A DNA stretch of 64,000 nucleotides from an uncultured Verrucomicrobiota bacterium (GCA_937127435.1 CAKZLZ010000187.1:44918-108917); one strand, 5' to 3'; numbered from the stretch's first letter, positions 53,434 through 61,003 are shown. Numbers and translations are program-made. The notes: generated from the letters alone by a model not told the origin.

Positions 53434-54306
53434 TTATTTTTCGAATAGCTTGATCCTTTCTTGAATGTAGCCAGCCACTTCAGTCGGAGAATGAGTCTGA
53501 CCATCCACATATCCATCAGTTTCAAAAACGCCCGAAACCTTATCTTTATCCATTTTGACAAACATTATTCGATCAAAATTCTTTTTCTTAATGATTTCGC
53601 TAATGGCTCTAAATTCCAAACCGCACCATTCTTTTTCATCATATTTCTCGCAAAGAAAAACAACAACTAAACGTGAACGCTCACTATAGATGTTTTGCAG
53701 TAGGAGGTCGAGAGATGGCCGTGCTAACTGTGCTTTATAGTTACTGTCATAGAAGTATGAATCTGGGCCGAGAGCTCTTTCAACTTCACGTGCGACAGAT
53801 TCAACATAGTCTCGAACTTCACCAGGGAATGAAAAAGAAACATCAAAATTATGCTTAGTTATATCTACAGCTTTTTTGGCTTTCCTTACCCATGAAGGTA
53901 AACGAATCCCTTTCGGAGAAAGCTCACGTTCAAGATCGACATTTTTAAGGGCCCAGTGGCTTCGATTCATTTCCCAGCCGCTTATGTCGAGCTCAAACGC
54001 AAGTCGGTCAAAGTCATCATGAGAGAGGAAGGGGGAGAGATCGAACGTTTCATATTCTATTCGGACTTTCGTTCCACGTGTAGTGATTTCTCGAATTAAA
54101 CCAAATTTTGGATTTTTTTGATTATGTGCTTCGTAGGCAAAAATAGCTGGAAATCTCTTAATTTCGTCAGTTTGTGCGTCTGTCAGTGCCGCGAAGCGAT
54201 CAGATAAGTCTTTATCCGTATATTCGCGAATACATCTGCTTGATGCAATTTCGAAAGGCTGTCCTTCCCATTCTTGATCGTCGTAAGCAACAAATAAATT
54301 ATACAT
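53434..54306 (-). CDS. TIR-domain protein, putative NADase effector (290 aa)
   Basis: A TIR domain occupies about residues 153-288: FDVSFSFPGEVRDYVESVAR, FYDSNYKAQL, SRLVVVFLCEKYDEKEWCGL and a Glu at 231 directly after W227-C228, the position of the catalytic Glu in NAD-cleaving TIRs. Residues 1-135 form a separate domain (NLFVAYDDQEWEGQPFEIAS, RFPAIFAYEAHNQKNPKFGL) seen before some bacterial TIRs, possibly the sensor. It is transcribed in the phage direction with DUF4062 downstream, directly after gpG. Role in anti-phage defence or superinfection exclusion is inferred. Confidence 0.8.
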   Translation of the reverse strand: MYNLFVAYDDQEWEGQPFEIASSRCIREYTDKDLSDRFAALTDAQTDEIKRFPAIFAYEAHNQKNPKFGLIREITTRGTKVRIEYETFDLSPFLSHDDFDRLAFELDISGWEMNRSHWALKNVDLERELSPKGIRLPSWVRKAKKAVDITKHNFDVSFSFPGEVRDYVESVAREVERALGPDSYFYDSNYKAQLARPSLDLLLQNIYSERSRLVVVFLCEKYDEKEWCGLEFRAISEIIKKKNFDRIMFVKMDKDKVSGVFETDGYVDGQTHSPTEVAGYIQERIKLFEK

Positions 54307-54514
54307 TTCTTCTCTCTAACAAGCTACTCACCAGGTTTGTTGTTCCACCCAAATAAGGTGGATCCTCAAAACAAGATCGAGTAGATATTACTGTTTGAGG
54401 TTTCATTTTTTATGATGTGATCCACATCACCACGAAACAAGAGGAATCGCAACATTCAAAAAGCCTAAGCGCCAGAAAAAATATCTACACCCCTTCTGCT
54501 GTATTCCTCATCGC

Positions 54515-55024
54515 TTATCCCAAATCCAATTCGCTATCCAGCTTCCGCTTGATCACATTCATCACCCGTCGTTGCGCTTCCGGCATGATCGATCCATTGT
54601 TATAAAACGGAAGAAAAGGCCGTGCCGGCAAGCCTGGATGATTTACCTTCTTCACCGGATGCGCGGCACCATTCCAGAAGAGCGCCTTTTTCACTTTAGG
54701 CCGGATCACATAGGGAGACGTTCCCCATTGGTGATATGCAGCATACTTTCTGTCCGTTCCCACAATCACCGCATCCTGGGAAATGCTCGCAACCCGGATC
54801 GACTGCTGCAAAGACCGGCTCTTTTTCAGTAGCGGATTATTCCCAGACTTCCGTGCCGGCCAGGGCAGCGGCCGTTTCGTGGGATCCTCGAATGCAAACT
54901 GAGACCAGGACACCAACTGTAGGCCTGCTGCTTCAAGAACAGAACGCAAATCATTTATCGTCCGCAAACGACGCTTAAGATCCGCTGAAATTGAATCACT
55001 TTTAAGAGAAATATGAGCCTGCAT
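54515..55024 (-). CDS. Phage virion morphogenesis protein, Mu gpG-like (169 aa)
   Basis: SADLKRRLRTINDLRSVLEA, FAFEDPTKRPLPWPARKSG, then SLQQSIRVASISQDAVIVGT and KYAAYHQWGTSPYVIRPKVK. The AAYHQWG block with WPxL and LxxSI is the signature of the Mu gpG family involved in tail-head assembly. It lies between the two cargo blocks. Its 40-nt leader carries the CCGCCAGAG motif. A diverged fragment of a second copy is at 52005-52118. Confidence 0.9.
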   Translation of the reverse strand: MQAHISLKSDSISADLKRRLRTINDLRSVLEAAGLQLVSWSQFAFEDPTKRPLPWPARKSGNNPLLKKSRSLQQSIRVASISQDAVIVGTDRKYAAYHQWGTSPYVIRPKVKKALFWNGAAHPVKKVNHPGLPARPFLPFYNNGSIMPEAQRRVMNVIKRKLDSELDLG

Positions 55025-55063
55025 AGAAGTAGTTTACCCCAAATAGCCCCCAACGCCATCTAT

Positions 55064-55072
55064 CTCTGGCGG
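55064..55072. promoter_or_regulatory. CTCTGGCGG motif, copy 3 of 3
   Basis: It lies 40 nt upstream of gpG (CCGCCAGAG on the coding strand). The 5' flank GCGGCCAAGT forms a GCGG-N6-CCGC dyad with it. Confidence 0.5.
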
Positions 55073-55105
55073 ACTTGGCCGCTACACTTTTAACCGGGAA
55101 TCCGG

Positions 55106-55136
55106 TTTGCATTTTCAGAATCTGTAGGGTGAAATA
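55106..55136 (+). promoter_or_regulatory. Cargo leader motif, copy 1 (TTTGCATTT...GGTGAAATA)
   Basis: TTTGCATTT, 12 variable bases, then AGGGTGAAATA. Both blocks recur with the same 31-base span at 57020-57050, and both lie 35-36 nt before a start codon. It is followed by a shared TCAGCT-AGC stretch and a GAGAGGA ribosome site. Probably a common promoter for plus-strand cargo genes. Confidence 0.5.
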
Positions 55137-55170
55137 AGATTTTCAGCTCGAGCCTGAGAGGAACAAGTCT

Positions 55171-55962
55171 ATGACAGAACAACTCCCGCCCCGGGACAGT
55201 AAATTACAACCGGTTATGACGATTTGGAAAATCGCCATTTTCTTTCTATGTATCTACGTCCTGATTGCGTTGTTTATAGACACGGTTTTTAAACTGCCTC
55301 CGGAAACCTCAGTGCTGCTGAACCGGATAGACAATTATATCTGCTTCATCTTCATCGGCGATTTCATATACAATCTTTTCACAGCTTCTTCAAAACTGGG
55401 CTACCTCAAATGGGGCTGGATCGATTTGGTTTCCAGTATCCCCAATATTCAAATCCTCCGCTGGGGCCGGTTTACCCGAGTGGTCCGAATCCTCAGAATC
55501 CTCCGCGGTGTGCGCTCTACAAAGATGATCATGAAGGTACTCTTCGCCAATCGGGCGAAAGGCACCTTTGCTTCCGTAGCTATGATTTCTTTTGTTTTAG
55601 TTATCTTTTCTTCTATCGCAATTTTAAATTGTGAAACCACACCAGATTCCAACATTAAGACGGCAACCGATGCCCTTTGGTGGTCATTTGTGACGATAAC
55701 CACAGTGGGTTATGGAGATCATTATCCAGTTACGCAATTGGGCCGAATAATCGCAGCTATCCTCATGACCGCCGGAGTCGGACTTTTCGGCACCTTCACC
55801 GCCTATATTGCCACTTTCTTTTTGGAACAAGAAGAGGAAGAAGAAGAGAAACGAGATGAGCAAATTCTTGAAGAACTTAAAGCTATCCGGCATCGACTTG
55901 AAGAGTTGCAAGACTGCAATGATGGATCAAAATGGAAAATAACTGATAAGGAGAATGTATAA
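55171..55962 (+). CDS. Voltage-gated-type potassium channel, prophage cargo (263 aa)
   Basis: A six-helix channel: S1-S3 (residues 15-90), an S4 with regularly spaced Arg (RWGRFTRVVRILRILRGVRS), pore helix and selectivity filter TDALWWSFVTITTVGYGDHY (TVGYGD is exact for K+), S6 and a Glu-rich C-terminal coiled coil (EQEEEEEEKRDEQILEELKA) that would tetramerise. All key residues look intact. It runs against the phage structural operon from a leader shared with the 57086 gene. The next gene overlaps its stop (TAATG). A depolarising effector or an exclusion function at the host membrane is an inference. Confidence 0.9.
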   Translation: MTEQLPPRDSKLQPVMTIWKIAIFFLCIYVLIALFIDTVFKLPPETSVLLNRIDNYICFIFIGDFIYNLFTASSKLGYLKWGWIDLVSSIPNIQILRWGRFTRVVRILRILRGVRSTKMIMKVLFANRAKGTFASVAMISFVLVIFSSIAILNCETTPDSNIKTATDALWWSFVTITTVGYGDHYPVTQLGRIIAAILMTAGVGLFGTFTAYIATFFLEQEEEEEEKRDEQILEELKAIRHRLEELQDCNDGSKWKITDKENV

Positions 55963-56873
55963 TGAATGAACTAGATGACCTATCCTATGTACGCTTTTGC
56001 GACCGTCAAAATCTCAACAAAGCACTAAACACACTTCAGGGAATCATTAAGGGTGTAAACATTGATGGTGTAGTTACCACAGAAGAAATAGAAGAATTAA
56101 AAACCTGGTGCGAAGAGCACGCCGTTTATAAAAAACTTAATCCATTTAACGAGTTATTGTTTTTGCTGGATGACTACCTTGCAGATGGAATCTTCGATCC
56201 TGAGGAAATTAAAGACGTTTCATGGTTTCTCGAAAAGGCGATTGAATCCAATGAGTATTACGACTGTATCACATCAGAAATACAATCTCTACATGGGATT
56301 TTACATGGGATACTTGCAGACAGAAACGTGACAGAAGATGAAGTGTTGAGTCTAAAAAAATGGGTAAACAGGCATACGCACCTTCAAGGCACCTATCCGT
56401 ATGATGAAATTTATGGAGTATTACTGGACGTGCTTGAGGACGGAATTGTCGATGAGGAAGAGTCTGAACTACTGAAGGCATTCTTCTCTACTTTTGTGGA
56501 GCTCTCCCGAGATAATCAACAAGTGCTCTCTAAAGAATTGAAAGGGAAGATGACTTCTTTTGGGGTCTGTTCCGTGGACCCCGAAATCATTTTTGAAAAC
56601 AAGGTTTTCTGTTTCACCGGAAAATCGGTTCGTGCGAGCAGGTCTATTTTGGCCTCAAATGTTGAGAAGCTAGGCGGAGTGTTCAGTAAAAACATAATTA
56701 AAAACACTGCATATTTAATCTATGGTTCCGGGGGGAATCAATGTTGGGCCTATTCATGTTATGGTCGTAAAGTCGAGGCCGCTCTTGAATTAAGAAAAGA
56801 GGGGAATCAACTAATCATTGTCCATGAAAATGACTTCTGGGATGCATATGAAGATACGTCTTCATCATTGTAG
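55962..56873 (+). CDS. TerB-like helical plus BRCT-domain protein, prophage cargo (303 aa)
   Basis: Residues 15-190 are two similar helical blocks with acidic turns (IDGVVTTEEIEELKTWCEEH and LADGIFDPEEIKDVSWFLEK; then NVTEDEVLSLKKWVNRHTHL and LEDGIVDEEESELLKAFFST), in the manner of TerB or EF-hand-like repeats. Residues 210-300 form a BRCT domain (VFCFTGKSVRASRSILASNV, EKLGGVFSKNIIKNTAYLI, then a W in the last helix). BRCT domains bind DNA ends or phosphoproteins. Its coupling by TAATG to the channel gene suggests that the two act together, with this one as sensor or regulator. Confidence 0.7.
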   Translation: MNELDDLSYVRFCDRQNLNKALNTLQGIIKGVNIDGVVTTEEIEELKTWCEEHAVYKKLNPFNELLFLLDDYLADGIFDPEEIKDVSWFLEKAIESNEYYDCITSEIQSLHGILHGILADRNVTEDEVLSLKKWVNRHTHLQGTYPYDEIYGVLLDVLEDGIVDEEESELLKAFFSTFVELSRDNQQVLSKELKGKMTSFGVCSVDPEIIFENKVFCFTGKSVRASRSILASNVEKLGGVFSKNIIKNTAYLIYGSGGNQCWAYSCYGRKVEAALELRKEGNQLIIVHENDFWDAYEDTSSSL

Positions 56874-57019
56874 GTTTCAGGCAAAAAAAATGCATGGATG
56901 CATCCCATACAAAACTATCAAAGTCATGGTCACTTTGCTTTGCATCATTTCATCATCCCACAAAAGAACCTGCAGGGCATTACATTCTGGGGGGTAGTGT
57001 GTTTCACGTACAATCAGGA

Positions 57020-57050
57020 TTTGCATTTCTGGATGCAATAAGGTGAAATA
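57020..57050 (+). promoter_or_regulatory. Cargo leader motif, copy 2
   Basis: TTTGCATTT, then AAGGTGAAATA at the same spacing as 55106-55136. Inside, TTGCAT-TTCTGG-ATGCAA is a perfect dyad, and TTTCAC (57002-57007) pairs with GTGAAA further out. The rest of the 56874-57085 gap shows no gene. Confidence 0.5.
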
Positions 57051-57085
57051 CCCACTCAGCTAAAGCAGGAAGAGGAGAACCACAG

Positions 57086-57535
57086 ATGCCACCCAAAAAG
57101 ATTATTGTCACCAAGGGCTCAACCGACGGTTATACCGGGCCGCAATATGATAACGCCAAAAGCAGCGCCTTCTTTTCAACCCTTGGCAATGCCGGGGTCG
57201 TAAAAAGTGAAACCCTCAGCAAAGAATACGGGAAATTACTTGCCGATGGAGAACATATACAGATCGGATATAAACTCATTCGGGATGTATTCATATTCAC
57301 CGACAAGCGCTTAATCCTGGTGGATGTTCAAGGCCTCACCGGCACCAAAATAGAGTACCATTCCATTGCTTACAAAAGCATCTCCCGCTTCAGCGTGGAA
57401 ACCGCGGGGCAGTTCGACCTCGATGCTGAACTCAAAATCTGGGTATCGGGTCAGGAAATGCCAATCAAAAAGAAATTTAACCGCAGCGTAAACATCTACG
57501 ATCTGCAACAGGTACTGGCCTCCCATGTGCTGTAA
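57086..57535 (+). CDS. Bacterial PH-domain protein, prophage cargo (149 aa)
   Basis: A cytoplasmic protein without signal or membrane segment. Residues 50-148 match the bacterial PH-like fold: LLADGEHIQIGYKLIRDVFI, FTDKRLILVDVQGLTGTKIE, then YHSIAYKSISRFSVETAGQF and WVSGQEMPIKKKFNRSVNIY. The FTDKRLILVDVQG strand with the following Y-xSI-Y-SI is characteristic of bPH/YokE-like domains. Its ligand is unknown. It shares its leader with the channel gene. Confidence 0.75.
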   Translation: MPPKKIIVTKGSTDGYTGPQYDNAKSSAFFSTLGNAGVVKSETLSKEYGKLLADGEHIQIGYKLIRDVFIFTDKRLILVDVQGLTGTKIEYHSIAYKSISRFSVETAGQFDLDAELKIWVSGQEMPIKKKFNRSVNIYDLQQVLASHVL

Positions 57536-57562
57536 GTAAGAAATGAGATCCCAGAGAACCAT

Positions 57563-58258
57563 ATGAAACAATACTCACAAAGCAGGAAAGGGAAACTTGC
57601 ATGGGCTTTTGAAGAGCTCCAGATTTTTCACAATACCGAAAGCGATCAACCCGCCGAAGACTTCACTGCCATATACCTTGAATCCCCTGATGTGGTCGAA
57701 GTTCTGAATACTCAGTTGGAGGAATTTATTGTCCATGCCCAACACGTTTTGGAAACACAAGGCTTTCGTTTTGCCTGTAATTTTATGCCTAAAATAAATC
57801 GTGAATTTGGTCTAACGGTACGCAGGTCGGTGACCATTGGTATCGAAAACTTAAAGCACCTTATTGAACCTGGTTTTTACACACCCGCCAATTCTCGATT
57901 AGATATCACCCTTAGTGCAACAGGAGGTTTAGCTCATAATCATTCCAGCATCCACTTTCCCTCGACTACAAACTTTGATCTGATCACCCTCATCATGAAA
58001 AATACGGAGAGTTTGACTCCGGAAATGTGTTTTTCCAAGGATACAGCTGGAGATGAATTTATCTGCATAACATTCCAAAGCGGATACGGCGTATCCTCAG
58101 AGCCCGATCAGTTGAACCGATCTTTACTCAAACTTCTGTATCATCATATTCATTTTCTTGCAGTTTCATCAGAAGCAGTCTCAAACCCTACAGGGTACCC
58201 GGGTGTCCATGGTGTAATTGAAGCCGCCAACTTATTGGCAACAAAACCTGAGAGATAA
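57563..58258 (+). CDS. Prophage cargo protein, unknown (231 aa)
   Basis: Not recognised. Hydrophilic with mixed alpha/beta content; no membrane segment or signal peptide. Notable parts: FTAIYLESPDVVEVLNTQLE, VLETQGFRFACNFMPKINRE and LDITLSATGGLAHNHSSIHF. Only 27 bp separate it from the PH-domain gene, so it is probably cotranscribed. It ends 8 bp from the stop of the convergent putative immunity gene. Confidence 0.55.
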   Translation: MKQYSQSRKGKLAWAFEELQIFHNTESDQPAEDFTAIYLESPDVVEVLNTQLEEFIVHAQHVLETQGFRFACNFMPKINREFGLTVRRSVTIGIENLKHLIEPGFYTPANSRLDITLSATGGLAHNHSSIHFPSTTNFDLITLIMKNTESLTPEMCFSKDTAGDEFICITFQSGYGVSSEPDQLNRSLLKLLYHHIHFLAVSSEAVSNPTGYPGVHGVIEAANLLATKPER

Positions 58259-58266
58259 GTTTGAAC

Positions 58267-58533
58267 TTAAAGTTCCAACATCCCCCATTCCCCAAACTCT
58301 TCAGTCTCGATGTTCCATCCCAAGGTGTTTCTAAGGAAGGCATGCTGAAAAAACTCTCCCGTCATTGTTTCCCAGGAAACCTGAATCGAAAATTCACCAA
58401 AGATTTCATTCTGGAAATGTTCAGGGTCTCCATCGATTTGCATAGTGCCTCTGGCATTCATAAACTCAAACTCACCAATAACCATAAAAGGGTGCCGGCC
58501 TGGTTTTGTAAATGTACGTGTAATGGTCTTCAT
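58267..58533 (-). CDS. Small protein coupled to the MuF-zincin gene, candidate immunity protein (88 aa)
   Basis: ATG 58533 overlaps the TGA of the MuF gene by 4 bp (ATGA). It is a small, acidic, single-domain protein (MKTITRTFTKPGRHPFMVIG, IDGDPEHFQNEIFGEFSIQV, SWETMTGEFFQHAFLRNTLG) with no known family. Its size, acidity and overlap with a toxin-like C-terminal domain are typical of immunity partners of polymorphic toxins. It could also be an unrelated head gene. Confidence 0.55.
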   Translation of the reverse strand: MKTITRTFTKPGRHPFMVIGEFEFMNARGTMQIDGDPEHFQNEIFGEFSIQVSWETMTGEFFQHAFLRNTLGWNIETEEFGEWGMLEL

Positions 58534-60176
58534 TGTATTTCTCCAGTAAATATTTTCAGCACCCGCTTCAGGTTGGGAATGATTGTATCCCCATTCTGGG
58601 CATAGGCGACTTTGGCGGCGGCCTCCGCCGGATCTGAAAACAGTTGCATATGGGTGGTGGCAATTTCGGATCCCGGGGGGCTGCTCAGGTTCTCAAAATT
58701 ATACACCCGGCCGGCATACAATGTATACCATCGATCCTGTTTATAATTTTGCCCGGGGCCGGGTCTGAAAAAGCTTTCCCCTTTCGTTCGCTCCGCAAAC
58801 AGATCCCGCATTTCATCCGCAAATGATTTGGGCCCGTGGTCATGCACCCAGTGCGTCAGTTCATGATAGGTGGTTTCCGCCATGGCTTTGGAAAGACCGG
58901 TTTTAAGTTTGTAGGTCTCCATGGCTTTTTTGTTCAGGGTCAGCTCCCGGGCATGTTCACTGTACGATCCCAGCATTGCGTTCTTTTGACGGACCACTTT
59001 CACTTGAAACTTCGGCAACGAGGCCGCAACGTTCCGCGGGACAAAGGCCAAAAACTCTTCGACCACATCCCGGATATGGCTTTCGGAAAAGGTACCCGCT
59101 TTATCCGCCCCTTTGATGCCGGTAATTACATCCTTTGCCTGCAGTGCATCCGCTTTCTTCAAACCGCTGCGGACCTTTCGCCAGTCCGCCTCGGTCCAGG
59201 CATCCGGTTTTTCAAGTTTCAAATCATCAAGGAATTTGTCTACTGTCAGAGCAGGGACAGGTGGAAGCTTTGCCGGTGCAGAAGGTGGAAGGATGGGATT
59301 CCCATTCAACCAGGCCCAAACCGACCGTCCATCTTCAATATTTTCTGCCCGCGCCCAGTTCTCAAACTGCTCGAAAGTCTTGGCGTCATAACGCCCTTTA
59401 ATTTCTTCGATCGGGATCCGCAGATCCGCCGGGTTCCATCCAAACGCTTTGCCCGGGTCTTCCCCTTTCGATTCCAGTTTCGCTTTAGGAGAGCGAACAT
59501 CCAGCGTCTGGGTGCCGCGTTGCAGTTGACCGGTATTCCGCATCCGGTCGCGCAAAACATCCGGGAGGATTTTCCGGTCCGCCGGATCCCTATCCTGGTC
59601 CCGCTCCAGCTCTTCCAGGTAATCGTCTTCCGACATCGCCCGTACCAGACACCGGCATCCCCATTCCCAGGGCGGATAATGATCCTGCCAAAATTCATCA
59701 TCCGCCGGCAGGACCAAACCATCAAGCGCCTCATGCGTGGGACGTACACGATTGTCACCAAATGCGACATACTGCCAGTACGGAAACACATCCTTCTGAT
59801 TCTGCATGGTCTGCCAGCGGCCGGCCTGATAACTTTGGAACACATGAAAGCGGAGATTAAACTCCGCCCGCTTTATCGCCCGGCCAAATTGTTTCCGCTG
59901 CGTTTCTTCATCTGCATTCGGGTCACCCCATTCCTTCAACAACTCAACCGCGATCTCTTCCCGGGTCTGTTTCCAGTCCGCACCCGCGGGCACCTCCGCC
60001 AATAGTCCGCGGACATTGTGCAGGATGTCTGCGTCATCAATGCCCGCCATGGTAAACGCCCGTCCCTTCAGCTCAGGCAGTAACTTATCGTAAGCAGCTT
60101 TTTTGAAAATAGGTTTGTCCGCAATCATCGCGGCCGCTTCGTCGTTGGGTATCGGGGAATGAAGAAAAGTAGTCAT
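58530..60176 (-). CDS. MuF/gp30-like head protein with C-terminal zincin domain (548 aa)
   Basis: Residues 90-180 form the MuF (SPP1 gp7) domain: FGRAIKRAEFNLRFHVFQSY, VAFGDNRVRPTHEALDGLVL and HYPPWEWGCRCLVRAMSED. A linker (210-350) leads to a C-terminal domain with HELTH at 438-442 (YHELTHWVHDHGPKSFADEM) and a downstream GSE (504) that could be the third zinc ligand. The domain is over-long for plain gp30 (about 425 aa in Mu). Such fusions are known as MuF polymorphic toxins of temperate phages, packaged in the head. The adjoining overlapping gene is the candidate immunity protein. It could instead be a structural protease. Confidence 0.85.
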   Translation of the reverse strand: MTTFLHSPIPNDEAAAMIADKPIFKKAAYDKLLPELKGRAFTMAGIDDADILHNVRGLLAEVPAGADWKQTREEIAVELLKEWGDPNADEETQRKQFGRAIKRAEFNLRFHVFQSYQAGRWQTMQNQKDVFPYWQYVAFGDNRVRPTHEALDGLVLPADDEFWQDHYPPWEWGCRCLVRAMSEDDYLEELERDQDRDPADRKILPDVLRDRMRNTGQLQRGTQTLDVRSPKAKLESKGEDPGKAFGWNPADLRIPIEEIKGRYDAKTFEQFENWARAENIEDGRSVWAWLNGNPILPPSAPAKLPPVPALTVDKFLDDLKLEKPDAWTEADWRKVRSGLKKADALQAKDVITGIKGADKAGTFSESHIRDVVEEFLAFVPRNVAASLPKFQVKVVRQKNAMLGSYSEHARELTLNKKAMETYKLKTGLSKAMAETTYHELTHWVHDHGPKSFADEMRDLFAERTKGESFFRPGPGQNYKQDRWYTLYAGRVYNFENLSSPPGSEIATTHMQLFSDPAEAAAKVAYAQNGDTIIPNLKRVLKIFTGEIQ

Positions 60177-60179
60177 GGC

Positions 60180-60593
60180 TCACTTATTTTGGGTCAATAG
60201 GTTTTCGGATTCACAACCGCAATCATCGCACAGCTTCTCAAACGTCTGCGAACTATCCGCAAAATTCAGTTCTGACTTTTTCCGCATATTGGGGCGGCCC
60301 GAAAGAAACGCGCTTACAGTGCCGTTTCTGTGCCTCTGAGAAATAACCTCACAAGAGGCATTTCCTACCTCCGATCTCTCTCCCCCGCCTTCCGATCTCC
60401 GTCCTCCGACTTCCGACCTCCGATCTCCGCCCTCCGAACTCACGACCATCCCCCGGCTTCCACCCTCCGTCCCCCGATCTCCGACTTCCGACCTCCGTCC
60501 TCCGACCTCCGACTTCCGATCTCCGCCCTCCGACCTCACGACCATCCCCCTGCTTCCCGATACGCTTCCCGGTTCCCGTTGCCTTCTTCCCAA
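60180..60593 (-). CDS. Repeat-invaded small prophage gene (137 aa frame; real part probably C-terminal)
   Basis: Residues 1-85 merely translate the heptanucleotide array (RRSEVGG-like words; a 32-codon unit GSRGMVV-SEGGDR-SEVGG occurs twice). The last ~60 residues (VISQRHRNGTVSAFLSGRPN, MRKKSELNFADSSQTF, EKLCDDCGCE) look like a true protein; the TVSAFLSGR-N stretch is reminiscent of the second half of a Cro/C1-type HTH. The original 5' end appears overwritten. It ends 4 bp before the MuF start. Whether it is expressed is doubtful. Confidence 0.4.
   Translation of the reverse strand: MGRRQREPGSVSGSRGMVVRSEGGDRKSEVGGRRSEVGDRGTEGGSRGMVVSSEGGDRRSEVGGRRSEGGGERSEVGNASCEVISQRHRNGTVSAFLSGRPNMRKKSELNFADSSQTFEKLCDDCGCESENLLTQNK
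60367..60540. repeat. Heptanucleotide tandem array (GGAGGTC/GGAAGTC type) with a 96-bp superrepeat
   Basis: On the minus strand, variants of the 7-mer GGTCGGA (GGAGGTC, GGAAGTC, GGAGGAC, GGAGATC) follow each other. A larger unit that includes CGATCTCCGCCCTCCGA at 60421 and again at 60517 (96 bp, 32 codons apart) carries a copy of the last codons of the 155-aa gene (GGATGGTCGTGA). A second array lies at 62260-62323 and a worn trace at 30554-30573. Resembles the STRR class of 7-bp repeats described in cyanobacteria. Confidence 0.75.
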
Positions 60594-61003
60594 AAGTTTT
60601 CCCCGTCAGCCTGGGCTTCAGCCACTCTCCGCAAATGATTGTAGTAGCTGGTAAGATTCAGCATCCATGTATGTGGCGCCACCTTCAGCGCTTCGATAAA
60701 TCCGGCCGCTGCCAAACGGAGAATGGTGTGCCGGGATTTTTCCAACCCCAGGAGCTTTAAGTTTTCTTCATCCATCCGCATCCATTCCTCACGGTACGGT
60801 TCCAGCGCAACCTCTCCATTTCCCAGATCCCGGATACGACACAGCATCACATCCGGCAAATCTTCGCTGGTGCCTGCAGTCGGTACAAACTTTCCGGGAG
60901 CGATCTCCCGGAGAATCGGTTTCCGAAACAGATCCATCTGTTCGATAAATGCTTCCGTGCTCTTCAGCTTGCGGTCCCAGGCATGGTTTGAGGGGGATGT
61001 CAT
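60536..61003 (-). CDS. Prophage protein, unknown (155 aa)
   Basis: Not recognised. Mostly helical, with EEWMRMDEENLKLLGLEKSR, LRLAAAGFIEALKVAPHTWM and LNLTSYYNHLRRVAEAQADG. The first of these resembles the core of phage helical or wHTH-linked proteins. Its ATG overlaps the stop of the wHTH gene (ATGA) and its C-terminus (GNREAYREAGGWS) runs into the heptamer array, so the native end may be lost. Confidence 0.6.
   Translation of the reverse strand: MTSPSNHAWDRKLKSTEAFIEQMDLFRKPILREIAPGKFVPTAGTSEDLPDVMLCRIRDLGNGEVALEPYREEWMRMDEENLKLLGLEKSRHTILRLAAAGFIEALKVAPHTWMLNLTSYYNHLRRVAEAQADGENFWEEGNGNREAYREAGGWS

Noticed and set aside
53351..53450. Possible integron attC site after the TIR gene (CTCTAACAAG on the minus strand, with an AGTTG/CAACT hairpin)
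   Set aside because: The matching 3' core GTTRRRY is missing where expected; GTTAGGC at 52001 is in the other orientation and is not paired. No integrase is seen.
58836..60005. 389-codon plus-strand frame opposite the MuF gene
   Set aside because: Shadow of the MuF coding strand, with no family-like pattern.
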